DNA of 64,000 nucleotides from Methanotrichaceae archaeon (GTDB lineage Archaea > Halobacteriota > Methanosarcinia > Methanotrichales > Methanotrichaceae). The notes below the pieces were generated by a model that saw only the letters and a program-made list of their open reading frames with translations, was not told where the DNA came from and did no database searches. This document shows positions 25,556 through 34,893 of the stretch, one piece after another (position 1 is the stretch's first letter; every line of letters starts with the position of its first letter). The stretch spans positions 1 through 64,000 of the forward strand of contig JABLXE010000010.1 in the NCBI GenBank assembly GCA_013178225.1, read 5' to 3'. Made by a program: the position numbers and the translations under genes.

Positions 25556-25819
25556 ATGCGCGAGGAGATCTTGCAGATCGCCTCCAGGAATCGAGCCCGG
25601 AAGGTTCGCGTCTTCGGTTCGGTGGCCAGGGGTGATGCAGATTCTGCAAGCGATGTGGATATCCTCGTGGAGATGGAGCCGGGGAGCAGTCTGCTCGATA
25701 TGGGAGGGCTTCTGATGGATCTACAAGATCTCCTGAAATGCCAGGTGGATGTAGTGACGGAAAAGGGGCTTAGGGAGCGGATTCTGGAAAGAGTATTGAA
25801 AGAAGCAGTAGCAATATGA
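25556..25819 (+). CDS. Second MNT-type nucleotidyltransferase antitoxin
   Basis: An 87-residue MntA-like protein, paralogous to the one at 19424. The motif [19 protein letters not shown] is intact, as are the [19 protein letters not shown] strand and helix. The N-terminus appears shortened because an in-frame TGA interrupts the codons before it. Its stop overlaps the ATG of the HEPN fragment in an ATGA. With the toxin partner truncated, it may be an orphan antitoxin able to act on the other HEPN protein, which is conjecture. Confidence 0.82.
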   Translation: MREEILQIASRNRARKVRVFGSVARGDADSASDVDILVEMEPGSSLLDMGGLLMDLQDLLKCQVDVVTEKGLRERILERVLKEAVAI

Positions 25820-25923
25820 GAGATGACGCCCAGTGGCTGACAGACATCATTGAGGCCATCGAGAGGATTGAACGATATTCTTCCAGAGGAAGAGACCTCT
25901 TCGAGAGAGATGAGCTTGTTCAC
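25816..25923 (+). pseudogene. HEPN toxin fragment truncated at thiC
   Basis: The first 36 residues ([20 protein letters not shown] and YSSRGRDLFERDELVH) match the N-terminal helix of the HEPN toxin at 19711. Similarity then stops, and the frame runs on to 26064 through the 3' end of thiC on the other strand. The RNase motif is missing. The breakpoint lies about 35 bases from the thiC stop, so a deletion appears to have joined the two. Confidence 0.82.
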
Positions 25924-25957
25924 CTGCTCGGGATTCCTGCTATTGTCGAAAGAGCCT

Positions 25958-27232
25958 TCACTTCCGCTCTTTCTCCTTCTCCATCGCCTCTCTGGCCAGC
26001 CGGATCGCGCACAGCTCTGAGCACATGGTGCAGGTATCGGTATCAACGCCCCTTCGATGCCTGATCTGGCGTGCCAGCTGGGGATTGATGGCCGCAGCAA
26101 ACTGCTTTTCCCAGTCCAGGTCCGCCCTGGCCCTGGCCATCTGCAGGTCCTGGGCCCTGGCTCTCTCTTTTACCCCCGGCCGGGTCAGGTCTGCGGCGTG
26201 AGCGGCAACGCGGGTCACGTAGGTGCCCTCGATTATGTCCTCTTTGGTGGGCAGGTCCAGGTGCTCGGAGGGCGTGGTGGCACAGAGGAAATCGGCTCCG
26301 GCCATGCCGGCAATCACTCCGCCCATGGCGGCGGTGATGTGATCGTAACCCGGCGCTATGTCGGTTACCAGCGGCCCTAGCAGGTACAGCGGTGCACCGT
26401 CGGTCAGGTGCTTCATGGCTTTTACCGAGGTCTCGATCTCGTCTGCAGGAACGTGCCCCGGCCCTTCCACCATGGCCTGAACCCCTGCTTTTCGGGACCT
26501 TTTGACCAGCTCGCCTAAGGTGATGAACTCCATGAACTTGGCCCGGTCGGATGCGTCCTCGATGCAGCCCGGCCGCAGGCCGTCGCCCAGAGATAGCGTC
26601 AGCTCATGCTCCCTGGCGATCTCCAGGAGGTAATCGTACTCGGAATAGTAGGGGTTCTCCTCCCCGGTCTCGGAGATGTACTTCATGGTCAGAGATCCAC
26701 CCCGGCTCACCACGCCCATGATGCGGGGATCCTGCCTCAGGCGTTCGAGCGTGTTCTTGGTCACACCCACGTGAACGGTCACGAAGTCCACGCCGTCCCG
26801 GGCCTGCCGCTCTAAGGCATCGAACATGCCCTGCGAGGTCAGCTCCTTCTTCACCGCCGCCTGGTAGATGGGGACGGTTCCAACCGGAACCCGGACCTCC
26901 TTTAGAATAGCTCTGCGGATCAGATCCAGGTCGCCGCCGGTCGACAGGTCCATAATCGTGTCTGCGCCGGCTGCCACCGCCGCCAGGGCCTTTTCCACCT
27001 CGGCCTGTGGGTCGTTCAGGGATTGAGAGCTGCCTACGTTCAGGTTCACCTTGGTGAACAGCATCTCCCCTATGCCCGTTGGATTGATCTCTCGTCTCGC
27101 GTTCCTGGGAACGACCGCCCGTCCTCTGGCCAGGAGCCTCGCCAGCTTCTGCGGGTCAATTCCCTCTCGATTCGCGACCTGCTCCACCTCAGCGGGCAGC
27201 CCACCTCTGCTTGCCTCTTCCATCACCGTCAT
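25958..27232 (-). CDS. thiC: Phosphomethylpyrimidine synthase
   Basis: A radical-SAM enzyme that converts aminoimidazole ribotide to the hydroxymethylpyrimidine phosphate of thiamine. About 424 residues. Family stretches are clear: [38 protein letters not shown], a long SLGDGLRPG loop and MVEGPGHVP. The C-terminal cluster cysteines are in CTMCSELC (C-x2-C-x3-C). The frame continues to 27298 but overlaps the divergent MBL gene. ATG 27232 (MTVMEEAS) or the ATG three codons later is likelier, perhaps leaderless behind the AATATATTA box at about 27240-27250. No riboswitch-like leader is visible. Confidence 0.93.
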   Translation of the reverse strand: MTVMEEASRGGLPAEVEQVANREGIDPQKLARLLARGRAVVPRNARREINPTGIGEMLFTKVNLNVGSSQSLNDPQAEVEKALAAVAAGADTIMDLSTGGDLDLIRRAILKEVRVPVGTVPIYQAAVKKELTSQGMFDALERQARDGVDFVTVHVGVTKNTLERLRQDPRIMGVVSRGGSLTMKYISETGEENPYYSEYDYLLEIAREHELTLSLGDGLRPGCIEDASDRAKFMEFITLGELVKRSRKAGVQAMVEGPGHVPADEIETSVKAMKHLTDGAPLYLLGPLVTDIAPGYDHITAAMGGVIAGMAGADFLCATTPSEHLDLPTKEDIIEGTYVTRVAAHAADLTRPGVKERARAQDLQMARARADLDWEKQFAAAINPQLARQIRHRRGVDTDTCTMCSELCAIRLAREAMEKEKERK

Positions 27233-27283
27233 GGTACCAACTAATATATTGAAGGAGCTACATTGTGTCCCGACGGTGTTTTC

Positions 27284-27925
27284 ATGGTCGAAGTGCATAA
27301 GGTTAGCGGTGCCGCCTTCGATGGCAACGTCTACCTGGTCCTGGACGAGAGGCCCATTCTGGTGGACGCAGGCATGATGGCCGCGCCGACCTTAAAAAAT
27401 ATTAAAAAATATATTGATCCACATGATATCGAAATGATAGTTCTCACTCACTGCCACCACGATCACTCCGGGGCTGCACCGGCTCTCAAGGAGGCCACCG
27501 GTGCCAGGCTGCTCCTGAGCGAAAAGGAGGTGGGCTGTATCGGGGACGACCTGACCACGGTTGCCTACCTCTTCGGCCAGCAGGCTCCCGAATACAAGGT
27601 GGATGGCACCCTCAAGGAGGGACAGATCCTGGACATCGGGCAGTGGAAGCTGCGGGTGCTGGAGACCCCCGGCCACTCGGAGGGGAGCATCTGCCTCTAC
27701 GAGCCCTCCGAAAAGATCCTGTTCTCGGGAGACACGGTGTTCCCAGACGGCAACATCGGCCGGACGGACATGTACGGCGGCGATACCATCAAGCTCATAA
27801 AATCAATCGAGAAGCTGACCGAGCTGGACGTCTCGGTCATGTACCCAGGTCACATGGAGATCACCAACAGGGATGTCAACCGCCAGATACAAATGAGCCT
27901 TCGTTTTGCCAGGAGCGTTCTATGA
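27284..27925 (+). CDS. Metallo-beta-lactamase-fold hydrolase
   Basis: A 213-residue MBL-fold protein with the metal motif THCHHDH (HxHxDH), a later PGHSEGS histidine, an FSGDTVF aspartate and a C-terminal YPGHME histidine, so all ligands for a binuclear metal site are present. It resembles glyoxalase-II-like hydrolases; the substrate is unknown. ATG 27284 has GGTG a few bases upstream and is preferred to TTG 27263. It begins an operon: the stop overlaps the argD start in an ATGA. Its promoter region is shared with divergent thiC. Confidence 0.85.
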   Translation: MVEVHKVSGAAFDGNVYLVLDERPILVDAGMMAAPTLKNIKKYIDPHDIEMIVLTHCHHDHSGAAPALKEATGARLLLSEKEVGCIGDDLTTVAYLFGQQAPEYKVDGTLKEGQILDIGQWKLRVLETPGHSEGSICLYEPSEKILFSGDTVFPDGNIGRTDMYGGDTIKLIKSIEKLTELDVSVMYPGHMEITNRDVNRQIQMSLRFARSVL

Positions 27926-29103
27926 GGTGCGCTATGAAGTATGCCAGTCTTTCGACAGAACAGCTGATAGAGAGAGAATCCAAGGCCGTGATCCAGACCT
28001 ACACCCGCCAGCCCGTATCTTTAGCCCGCGGCTCGGGTGCGGTGGTCTGGGACCTGGAGGGCCGCGAGTACCTGGACTTTGTGGCCGGGATAGCGGTGAA
28101 CAGCGTGGGCCACTGCCATCCGCTGGTGGTCGAGGCCATCAAGAGACAATCCGAGAAGCTGATTCATACCTCCAACCTCTACTACACCGAGAACCAGGTG
28201 CTGCTGGCCGAGGAGCTAAATGAGCTATCCGGCATGAAGCGGGCCTTCTTCTGCAACTCGGGAGCAGAGAGCGTTGAGGCCGCGCTAAAGCTGGCCCGCA
28301 GGGCGACCAGGAAGTCCGGAATCGTGGCCGCTGAACGTAGCTTTCACGGGAGGACCCTGGGAGCACTGGGCACAACTTACAAGCCGGCCTACCGGGAACC
28401 CTTCGAGCCGCTCTGCGAGGCCAATTTCGTGCCCTACAACGATATCGAAGCCCTGAAGTCAGCGGTCGGGAGCCAGACCGGAGCGGTCATCCTGGAGCCC
28501 GTTCAGGGTGAAGCCGGAGTCTACGTGGGCCGGGATGATTATCTGCGCGCCGCCCGGCAGATCTGCGATGACGCCGAATGTCTGTTGATCTTCGATGAGG
28601 TGCAGACCGGCTTTGGCAGGACCGGCAAGTGGTTTGGCAAAGAGCATTCCGGGGTTATGCCCGACATCATGACTCTGGCCAAGGCTCTGGCCGGTGGCCT
28701 GCCCATGGGGGCCATGCTGGCGGCAGAAACGGTCTCAGAGTCGTTCCAGCGTGGGGATCACGCCTCCACCTTCGGCGGCGGTGCCCTGGTCAGCGCTGCC
28801 GCCTTGGCGACAATTGAGGCTCTCAGAACCGAGAGATTAGTAGAGCGTTCCGCCGAGCTGGGAGAGTACCTGCGCCAGGAGCTACAGAAGCTCGATCCGC
28901 TGGAGGTTCGCGGCCGGGGACTCATGGTCGGCCTGGACCTGCAGGCTGACTGCAAGCAGCTGGTCACAAGGGCGCTGGACAGAGGCGTGCTGCTCAACAA
29001 CACCGGCGAGCATACCATACGGCTGGTTCCCCCGCTGGTCGTGAGCAGGGAGCAGATCGACAGAGTGGTGAAGGTAATTGGAGAATCGCTCTCGCAGGCT
29101 TAG
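27922..29103 (+). CDS. argD: Acetylornithine aminotransferase
   Basis: A 393-residue class III PLP aminotransferase acting in arginine synthesis (N-acetylornithine to N-acetylglutamate semialdehyde). Visible are the DFVAGIAVNSVGHCHP opening, FCNSGAESVEAALKLAR, the LIFDEVQTGFGRTG aspartate region, and the Schiff-base lysine in TLAKALAGGLPMGAM. Archaeal members may also accept lysine-pathway or succinyl substrates. ATG 27922 overlaps the MBL stop and has AGGAG seven bases upstream; an ATG at 27934 with GAGGTG is an alternative. The 3' end overlaps hisC by about 26 bases. Confidence 0.93.
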   Translation: MRCAMKYASLSTEQLIERESKAVIQTYTRQPVSLARGSGAVVWDLEGREYLDFVAGIAVNSVGHCHPLVVEAIKRQSEKLIHTSNLYYTENQVLLAEELNELSGMKRAFFCNSGAESVEAALKLARRATRKSGIVAAERSFHGRTLGALGTTYKPAYREPFEPLCEANFVPYNDIEALKSAVGSQTGAVILEPVQGEAGVYVGRDDYLRAARQICDDAECLLIFDEVQTGFGRTGKWFGKEHSGVMPDIMTLAKALAGGLPMGAMLAAETVSESFQRGDHASTFGGGALVSAAALATIEALRTERLVERSAELGEYLRQELQKLDPLEVRGRGLMVGLDLQADCKQLVTRALDRGVLLNNTGEHTIRLVPPLVVSREQIDRVVKVIGESLSQA

Positions 29104-30133
29104 GCCCTGTTTGGAAAGGCTCTCCCCCTATGTGGCCGGGAAGGGCTTTTTCGAGATCTCCCGCCGCTACGGCCATTCGCCCGATTGGATCGTGAAGCTG
29201 GGAAGCAACGAGAATCCGTACGGCCCCAGTCCGCTGGTGAGGGAGGCTCTCTGGCAGGTATCTCCTGAGCGTTACCCGGAGCCCGAGGAGCTGGTGGAGG
29301 CCCTGGCAGGCTACGCCGGAGCCCCGGAAGAGATGATCGTGATAGGTGCCGGCATGGACGGAGTGATGGACACTCTCACCAGGCTGTTCCTGGAGGAGGG
29401 TGACCAAACCCTGATCCCCATTCCCACCTTCAGCTACTACGAGATCCTGACCACGATCTGCGGCGCTACACCCGTATTCGTCTCCCGGGACGAGGATTTC
29501 CGGATCCCCGCAGGTCTTCCCAATGACGTTCGCATGGCCTTCATCTGCTCTCCCAACAACCCCACCGGAAACGCGGCCTTGGAAGAAGAGGTGCGCTCCC
29601 TGGTCGAGGATAGTGACGCTATAGTGTTTCTGGACGAAGCCTACGTGGAGTTCGCGGACCGGAGCCTGGCTAGCCTGGTCTCGGAGTACGACAACCTGGT
29701 GGTGGGCCGGACCATGTCCAAGGCCTTCGGGCTGGCGGGCCTGCGTCTGGGCTACGCCGTAATGCCGGAATGGATCGCCAGGGAGTATCGCAGGGCTGCG
29801 CCTCCCTTTTTCGGCATCACCTGCGCCTCTGTGGCTGCAGGACTCGCTGCTCTCTCCGATCTGGATTTCATGCGAGAGTCGGTGGAGAAGATCCGGCAGG
29901 AGCGCCGGAGGCTGCAGCGCGAGACCGGATCGCATCCCTCTCAGGCCAACTTCGTCTATTTATCGACCTCTGAGCCCTCCCAGGTGGTGGCAGAGAAGTT
30001 CCTGCAGCGGGGCGTGATAATCAGGGACTGCCGCTCTTTTAGGGGCGCAGGAGAAAATCACATCCGGGTGACGGTCGGAACGCCGGAAGAAAATGACCGC
30101 TTTCTGGCCGCCTTCCAAGAGATATGCGCATAG
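29078..30133 (+). CDS. hisC: Histidinol-phosphate aminotransferase
   Basis: A 351-residue class II PLP aminotransferase of the HisC group, which converts imidazole-acetol phosphate to histidinol phosphate. It shows LGSNENPYGPSP near the N-terminus, CSPNNPTGN, FLDEAYVEF, the lysine in RTMSKAFGLAGLRLG and a late arginine in NHIRVTVG. The start is TTG 29078 with GAAGGT close upstream, inside the argD 3' end. It overlaps the next gene by ten bases. Relatives that serve cobalamin (CobD-type) share the fold but not this exact motif set. Confidence 0.9.
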   Translation: MENRSRRLRPCLERLSPYVAGKGFFEISRRYGHSPDWIVKLGSNENPYGPSPLVREALWQVSPERYPEPEELVEALAGYAGAPEEMIVIGAGMDGVMDTLTRLFLEEGDQTLIPIPTFSYYEILTTICGATPVFVSRDEDFRIPAGLPNDVRMAFICSPNNPTGNAALEEEVRSLVEDSDAIVFLDEAYVEFADRSLASLVSEYDNLVVGRTMSKAFGLAGLRLGYAVMPEWIAREYRRAAPPFFGITCASVAAGLAALSDLDFMRESVEKIRQERRRLQRETGSHPSQANFVYLSTSEPSQVVAEKFLQRGVIIRDCRSFRGAGENHIRVTVGTPEENDRFLAAFQEICA

Positions 30134-30633
30134 CACTTACCGGAACACCCGGAACGGGCAAGACCACGGTCGCAGCTTTGCTGCCCTATGCGGTAATAGA
30201 CATCAACGGCCTGGTGAAGGCGGGGCTGTCGCTGGGACGGGACGAGTCCCGGGACTGCCTGGAAGCGGACATGAACGGGCTGGAGAGACGGCTTCGCGAG
30301 CTGGACACTGACCAAATCGCAGTCCTGGAGGGCCATTTCTCCCACCATTTTGCGGAATGGGCTATCGTCCTCAGGCTTTCTCCGGACCAGCTTCGTCAAA
30401 GGCTGGAGGCCAGAGGCTACAGGCCGGAGAAGGTTCGCGAAAACCTGGAGGCGGAAGCCCTGGATGTGATCCTGGTGGAGGCTGTCGAGCACTGCCCGCG
30501 GGTGGACGAGATCGATACCACCGGCAAGACCGCATCCGAGGTGGCAGCCGCCATCGTAAGAATCGTCGAGGGGAAAGCCGCGTCTCCTCCCGGACAGGTG
30601 GACTGGCTGGAGGATTTCTTTGACTCTGGATGA
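30124..30633 (+). CDS. Fap7/AK6-type adenylate kinase-like NTPase
   Basis: A 169-residue P-loop kinase of the Fap7/hCINAP group. Walker A is GTPGTGKT at residues 7-14, followed by INGLVKAGL, a conserved VLEGHFSHHF strand and an RGYRPEKVRENLEAE lid segment. Archaeal and eukaryal members are small-subunit ribosome maturation factors with weak adenylate kinase activity, binding ribosomal protein S11/uS11. It is embedded in an overlapping operon between hisC and a lipid synthase gene. Confidence 0.88.
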   Translation: MRIALTGTPGTGKTTVAALLPYAVIDINGLVKAGLSLGRDESRDCLEADMNGLERRLRELDTDQIAVLEGHFSHHFAEWAIVLRLSPDQLRQRLEARGYRPEKVRENLEAEALDVILVEAVEHCPRVDEIDTTGKTASEVAAAIVRIVEGKAASPPGQVDWLEDFFDSG

Positions 30634-31228
30634 GCTGCGGAACCGGTCGGGCACCATAGCCGAGCCTCTGGCGGCAGCTGCCGAGAGGACCGGAATCTCC
30701 CCCAACCAACTGACTCTCCTGTCTCTGGCCTTCGCCGTGGCGGCTTTCTGTTTCTACTTCTTCTCCCCGGCCAACGCGAGCCTTCTTTATCTGGCGGCCT
30801 TGATGTCGCTATTGAATGCCGTGGCCGATATGAGCGACGGGGCGCTGGCCAGACGCCTGGGAACTGCTGATCCAAAAGGCGATTTCCTGGACCATGTGGT
30901 GGACAGGTATGCAGACATGCTGGTCTTAGCCGGCATCGTCTTTGCCGGCTATGTTCCCTGGCCGGTAGGCTTTCTGGCCGCGGTTGGCGTTCTGCTTACC
31001 AGCTACATAGGAACTCAGGCCCAGGCCCTTCAAATGGGCCGCTACTACGGAGGCATGATGGGCAGAGCCGACCGGATGATTGTGATATTTCTCGCGACAG
31101 TCGCCAATGCCATCTATCCGGCAAGCATAAACGGACTTTCAGTACTGGGATGGGTGATGTTGGCCATTATGGTTGCCAGCCACGTCACTGCCCTGCAGAG
31201 GCTGTGCTACATCTGGCGAAGGCTTTAG
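30620..31228 (+). CDS. CDP-alcohol phosphatidyltransferase family, archaeal lipid headgroup synthase
   Basis: A 202-residue membrane protein with about six helices. The catalytic signature D-x2-D-G-x2-A-R-x8-G-x3-D-x3-D is complete (D70 to D95: DMSDGALARR, then GDFLDHVVD). By family it joins CDP-archaeol to a polar alcohol such as inositol phosphate, glycerol phosphate or serine; the acceptor is not readable here. TTG 30620 is preceded by GGAGG seven bases upstream and overlaps the kinase stop. Last gene of the operon; its stop overlaps the convergent REC-PAS gene by four bases. Confidence 0.88.
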   Translation: MTLDELRNRSGTIAEPLAAAAERTGISPNQLTLLSLAFAVAAFCFYFFSPANASLLYLAALMSLLNAVADMSDGALARRLGTADPKGDFLDHVVDRYADMLVLAGIVFAGYVPWPVGFLAAVGVLLTSYIGTQAQALQMGRYYGGMMGRADRMIVIFLATVANAIYPASINGLSVLGWVMLAIMVASHVTALQRLCYIWRRL

Positions 31229-32487
31229 TCGGCGGCGTTTTCGCCTTTGACCGGCCTCATAATCCGGGCGGGCTCCACAGCTTGCTTCTGAAAGCAGCAG
31301 ACTTCCATTATGCATGCGATCTGGTCTGCCACTTGCTGCAAGAACGGCAGGACTGTCTCCGGGTCGCCTTCCTTTGGTGACACCACAACTGCTCCCACGG
31401 CCCGGCCGTTGTAGGCCAGGGGTGCAGAAACCCAGCTGCGACTGCTGCCTTGGGGTCGATCCAGCCGCGGCTGCCCAAGAAAATAGTTTGCGCCGCGATC
31501 CTTGACGAAGCCCATCATCTCTTCAATGGGACCTAAAAGGGCATTGAGCACCAGGTTCCCCCCGTCTCGCAGGAATATGCCTCCGATCTCCAGGCCTTCG
31601 AGTCCCTGGCAGAGGTCTACCAGACAGTCTTCGAGATTCTGGTTCGGGTTGGAGCCGGGATCAAGTCCTCGCTTCATTATCCTATTAAGGGCCGTCAGCT
31701 CCCGGTTGCTCTTGGCCAGATTCAGCTCTTGTTCCTTTCTCTGGGTGATATCGAGCAGATTGCCGAGCATGGCCCTCCGGCCTTCGTACTCAATGGGCAC
31801 GGTTCGGAACTCAATCCAGCGCTTTGTGCCGTCTTTGCGAATTATTTTAGATTCATAAACCGGGACCGGCTGATCGTGGTCCACCCGGCCTACGCAATCC
31901 ATCTCATCCGGCTTTACCATCTTCCAGAAGGGCATGCCTATCAGCGATTCCGGATTGCAGCCGAATATCTCACCCAGCTTGGGATTTACGAGCTTGAATT
32001 CCCCATCCTGCAGGATGTAGATGCCGGCCATGGCATTCTCTACAATATTTCTGTGAATGCGCTCCGAGCGTTCGATCTGTTCCCTCATCTTTCGTTCGCT
32101 GACTTTGAATCTGGCCTCGATGATCAGGTTCTCAAAAATATATGGCAGGCTTCTGAAGCTTTCCAGGCTCTTGACCACGTATTTGGTGGCCCGGTTCTCA
32201 AAGGCCACCACAGCCATCTCGGTTGTTCCATGGCCTGAAACCATGACCACCGGCAGGTCCAGATCGAATTTGCGGATCCTCACCAGTACGTCCAGGCCTC
32301 CGATGCCGGGCAGGACCAGGTCCACGGATATGAGGTCGTACGGCTTTCTGGATATCAGCTCCAGACCGTCCTCGCCCGAAGATGCAAAGTCGAGGAAGAA
32401 CTCATCATGATTCCTGAAGCCCTTACGAATTAGTTCGGCATGCTCCGGATCATCCTCAATAACCAGTATCTGATAAGGCCTGATCAT
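31225..32487 (-). CDS. Response-regulator protein with REC, PAS and GAF domains
   Basis: A 420-residue soluble signalling protein. The receiver domain (residues 5-120) has the acidic pair EDD at 11-13 and the phospho-acceptor D56 in ISVDLVLPG. A helical linker leads to a PAS domain (about 140-255, with FWKMVKPDE and a PAC-like DITQRKEQE end), then a GAF-like domain (about 275-400). There is no histidine kinase or DNA-binding domain, so output probably goes through protein contacts. No kinase is encoded nearby. Three closing lines of residues (EPARIMRPVKGENAAD) look unstructured. Confidence 0.88.
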   Translation of the reverse strand: MIRPYQILVIEDDPEHAELIRKGFRNHDEFFLDFASSGEDGLELISRKPYDLISVDLVLPGIGGLDVLVRIRKFDLDLPVVMVSGHGTTEMAVVAFENRATKYVVKSLESFRSLPYIFENLIIEARFKVSERKMREQIERSERIHRNIVENAMAGIYILQDGEFKLVNPKLGEIFGCNPESLIGMPFWKMVKPDEMDCVGRVDHDQPVPVYESKIIRKDGTKRWIEFRTVPIEYEGRRAMLGNLLDITQRKEQELNLAKSNRELTALNRIMKRGLDPGSNPNQNLEDCLVDLCQGLEGLEIGGIFLRDGGNLVLNALLGPIEEMMGFVKDRGANYFLGQPRLDRPQGSSRSWVSAPLAYNGRAVGAVVVSPKEGDPETVLPFLQQVADQIACIMEVCCFQKQAVEPARIMRPVKGENAAD

Positions 32488-32739
32488 AAAACCCGTCCTA
32501 TCGCCAAGGGTGACATGGATATTTTAAATATATCTAATTTTCTAATCACTTATCAAATCTCTAAATAATGTGGGCACTGCAGAAACTGGATAAAGCAAGC
32601 GAAAAATAAGCTGACCATTGGTCAAGGGGGCTTTGGTATGCCTTCGCAACAGCTGCATGTAGAATTTAAATTTAAGCAACTGATGTGAGCCTTTAGCCCA
32701 CCGCCAAAAATAATAGGCTGCAGATTTAATCCATAGTTG

Positions 32740-34893
32740 ATGAGGTATCTGCTTTTGCTGGTAATTCTAGTCCTGGCCGGGCTGTCCGAAGGCCGGACCC
32801 TTATCGTGGATTACGCCGGCTCCGGAGACTCCAAGACCCTGGCGGGAGCGGTCTTTTTGGCCGAGGCCGGGGACACCATCTTGGTCTCGTCCGGACAGTA
32901 TTCAGGAACCTATCTCAACCGCAGCGTCGCCCTGAAGGGAATGCCGGGCGCGACCATAAATGGCGGTGCCGGAAGCGCGCTGATCGTTTCCGCACCGGGC
33001 TGTGAGATCTACGGCCTCACCCTGGAGGCTGGCGGCTCCTCGCCGGCTGTATCCTTGCTGTCATCCGGCAACGTTCTCAACGGCTGCGATATCCGCAGCA
33101 GCGCCACCGGGGTCCTGGTCTCCGGCGGCAACAATACCCTGTCCGAGACGAGCATCAACTGCCCGATCGGAGTTGAGCTGAACGCGGCCGGATGCCGTCT
33201 TATCAACGACACCTTACAGGGAGACACTGGCATCCGGCTGAAGAATGCGGCCGAAAATGAGATCCTGGGATGCAAGATCTCCAGCACGAGCGGCATTGAG
33301 ATTGAATCCTCGCGCCGCAACAAGGTCATCAACAACACCTTTTCGGGAATGGGGTTCGGAGTGGTGCTCACCTCAGCGGAGGAAAATCAGGTCTCAAATA
33401 ACGATTTCTCCGGGCAATATGTGAGCGCCATAGACACGATCGAGTCGCAAGAGAACGATCTCTCCAGGAACCGCATCACCGGCGGCAAGATCGGAATCAG
33501 CCTCAGGCGTTCAAACGGCATCGATCTATCATCCAATCACTGCATCAACAATGAACGTGCCGGAATCTACAGCGATAGCTCCTTTAACTGTACGGTCAAG
33601 GAGAGCGAGCTTTCGGGGTGCGGCAATGGCATCCTCCTCTCCGGCTCCGGCAGCTGCCTCCTGCAGGACAACCGGGCCTTCAACGGGACTTACGGAATCT
33701 CGCTGAGAGGTTCTGTGGGAACGTCGCTCAGGAATAATTCCCTCTATTCCAACCGCTACAACCTGCGAGTGGATGCTGGAGAAGTATCCAGCACCTCTCT
33801 GGCTCAGACGAGCACGGATTTCTACCGTCAGGACATCGACTCGTCAAACCAAGTCGAGGGAAGGCCGGTCTACTATATGGTGGGGGAGAAGGGCCGGGAA
33901 ATTTCCGGATCCTGCGGCTTCCTGGGGCTGGTGGATTGTGACGAGCTGTTGGTGCTTAACCAGAGCATCTCCAACAGCAGTGCCGGGATCCTCATGGTCA
34001 ACTCGACCGGCTGCCGGGTCAAGAACAGCAGCATCTCTTCCTGCGAAGACGGCATGTACATCCTGAAGTGCAGGGACTGGGTGGTGGAGAGCACCGCTGC
34101 GCTCAGGTGCTGGCAGGGGTTCTCAATTGCTGGGTCTACGAACGGCCTGCTGGAGAAGAGCCTGGCCGGCAACTGTTCCGATGCTGGCTACCGTGGCGAT
34201 GACTCCCTCAATCTGACCTTCAGAGACTCAAGCGCCGAATCCTGTGGGACCGGCATTCTGCTCAAGGGCTCGAGGCTCTGCAGTGTGCTTCGCTGCAGCG
34301 CCAGGCAGAACCAGGAGGACGGAGTTCTCTTGTCTTCATCCCACAAGTGCCTTCTTGCGGAAAACCAGGTCTCGATGAACGATCGCGGCCTATCCCTGTC
34401 CGGCTCCAACTCCTGCACTCTGATGAACAACTCTGTCGCGGACAACGCCCAGGACGGCCTCTCCTTCAGCCAGCTTGCCGGAGCTGAGGTAATCGACAAC
34501 CGGGCGAAGAGAAACGGCCAGGGAATATTCGTCCAGTCCTCGCGCAAGCTGAACATCTCCGGAAATGAGCTCTCCTCCAACCTGCGCTACGGCCTCCGGA
34601 TGAGCGGCTCAAGGGAATGCAACGTCAGCGAGAACAAATTCTCGAAGAATGAGATATCCGGAGCGAATCTGGTGGATTGCAGCGGCAATATGCTTTATCA
34701 CAATATCTTTATCGACAACGGCTTCCAGAATGCTGTCGACAACGGAGACAACTCCTGGGATGCGGGCTCCAAGGTCGGCGGAAATTACTGGAGCGACCAT
34801 GCGGTTTCGGGCAACCCCGGCAGTACACCCAGACAGATTCCCAGCAAAGGCCTGGACAGGTATCCGTTTCAGTATCCCTGGGGGTGGAGATGA
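32740..34893 (+). CDS. Exported NosD-like right-handed parallel beta-helix protein
   Basis: A 717-residue protein starting with a signal peptide (YLLLLVILVLAGLSEG). A long series of NosD/CASH-type coils follows, each with 22-24-residue steps marked by N-N-x-(I/L/F) turns such as NKVINNTFSGM and ENDLSRNRITGG. It is probably secreted or surface-anchored, and many NxS/T sequons invite glycosylation. NosD-like repeats bind or process polysaccharide in some proteins, but no catalytic residues can be named. No SD is seen, so it may be leaderless. Its stop overlaps the start of the Ahb gene in an ATGA, linking it to the tetrapyrrole operon. Confidence 0.85.
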   Translation: MRYLLLLVILVLAGLSEGRTLIVDYAGSGDSKTLAGAVFLAEAGDTILVSSGQYSGTYLNRSVALKGMPGATINGGAGSALIVSAPGCEIYGLTLEAGGSSPAVSLLSSGNVLNGCDIRSSATGVLVSGGNNTLSETSINCPIGVELNAAGCRLINDTLQGDTGIRLKNAAENEILGCKISSTSGIEIESSRRNKVINNTFSGMGFGVVLTSAEENQVSNNDFSGQYVSAIDTIESQENDLSRNRITGGKIGISLRRSNGIDLSSNHCINNERAGIYSDSSFNCTVKESELSGCGNGILLSGSGSCLLQDNRAFNGTYGISLRGSVGTSLRNNSLYSNRYNLRVDAGEVSSTSLAQTSTDFYRQDIDSSNQVEGRPVYYMVGEKGREISGSCGFLGLVDCDELLVLNQSISNSSAGILMVNSTGCRVKNSSISSCEDGMYILKCRDWVVESTAALRCWQGFSIAGSTNGLLEKSLAGNCSDAGYRGDDSLNLTFRDSSAESCGTGILLKGSRLCSVLRCSARQNQEDGVLLSSSHKCLLAENQVSMNDRGLSLSGSNSCTLMNNSVADNAQDGLSFSQLAGAEVIDNRAKRNGQGIFVQSSRKLNISGNELSSNLRYGLRMSGSRECNVSENKFSKNEISGANLVDCSGNMLYHNIFIDNGFQNAVDNGDNSWDAGSKVGGNYWSDHAVSGNPGSTPRQIPSKGLDRYPFQYPWGWR

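Noticed and set aside
27230-27290. Possible thiamine-responsive riboswitch ahead of thiC
   Set aside because: The space between thiC and the divergent MBL gene is only about 50 bases, with no room for a TPP aptamer.
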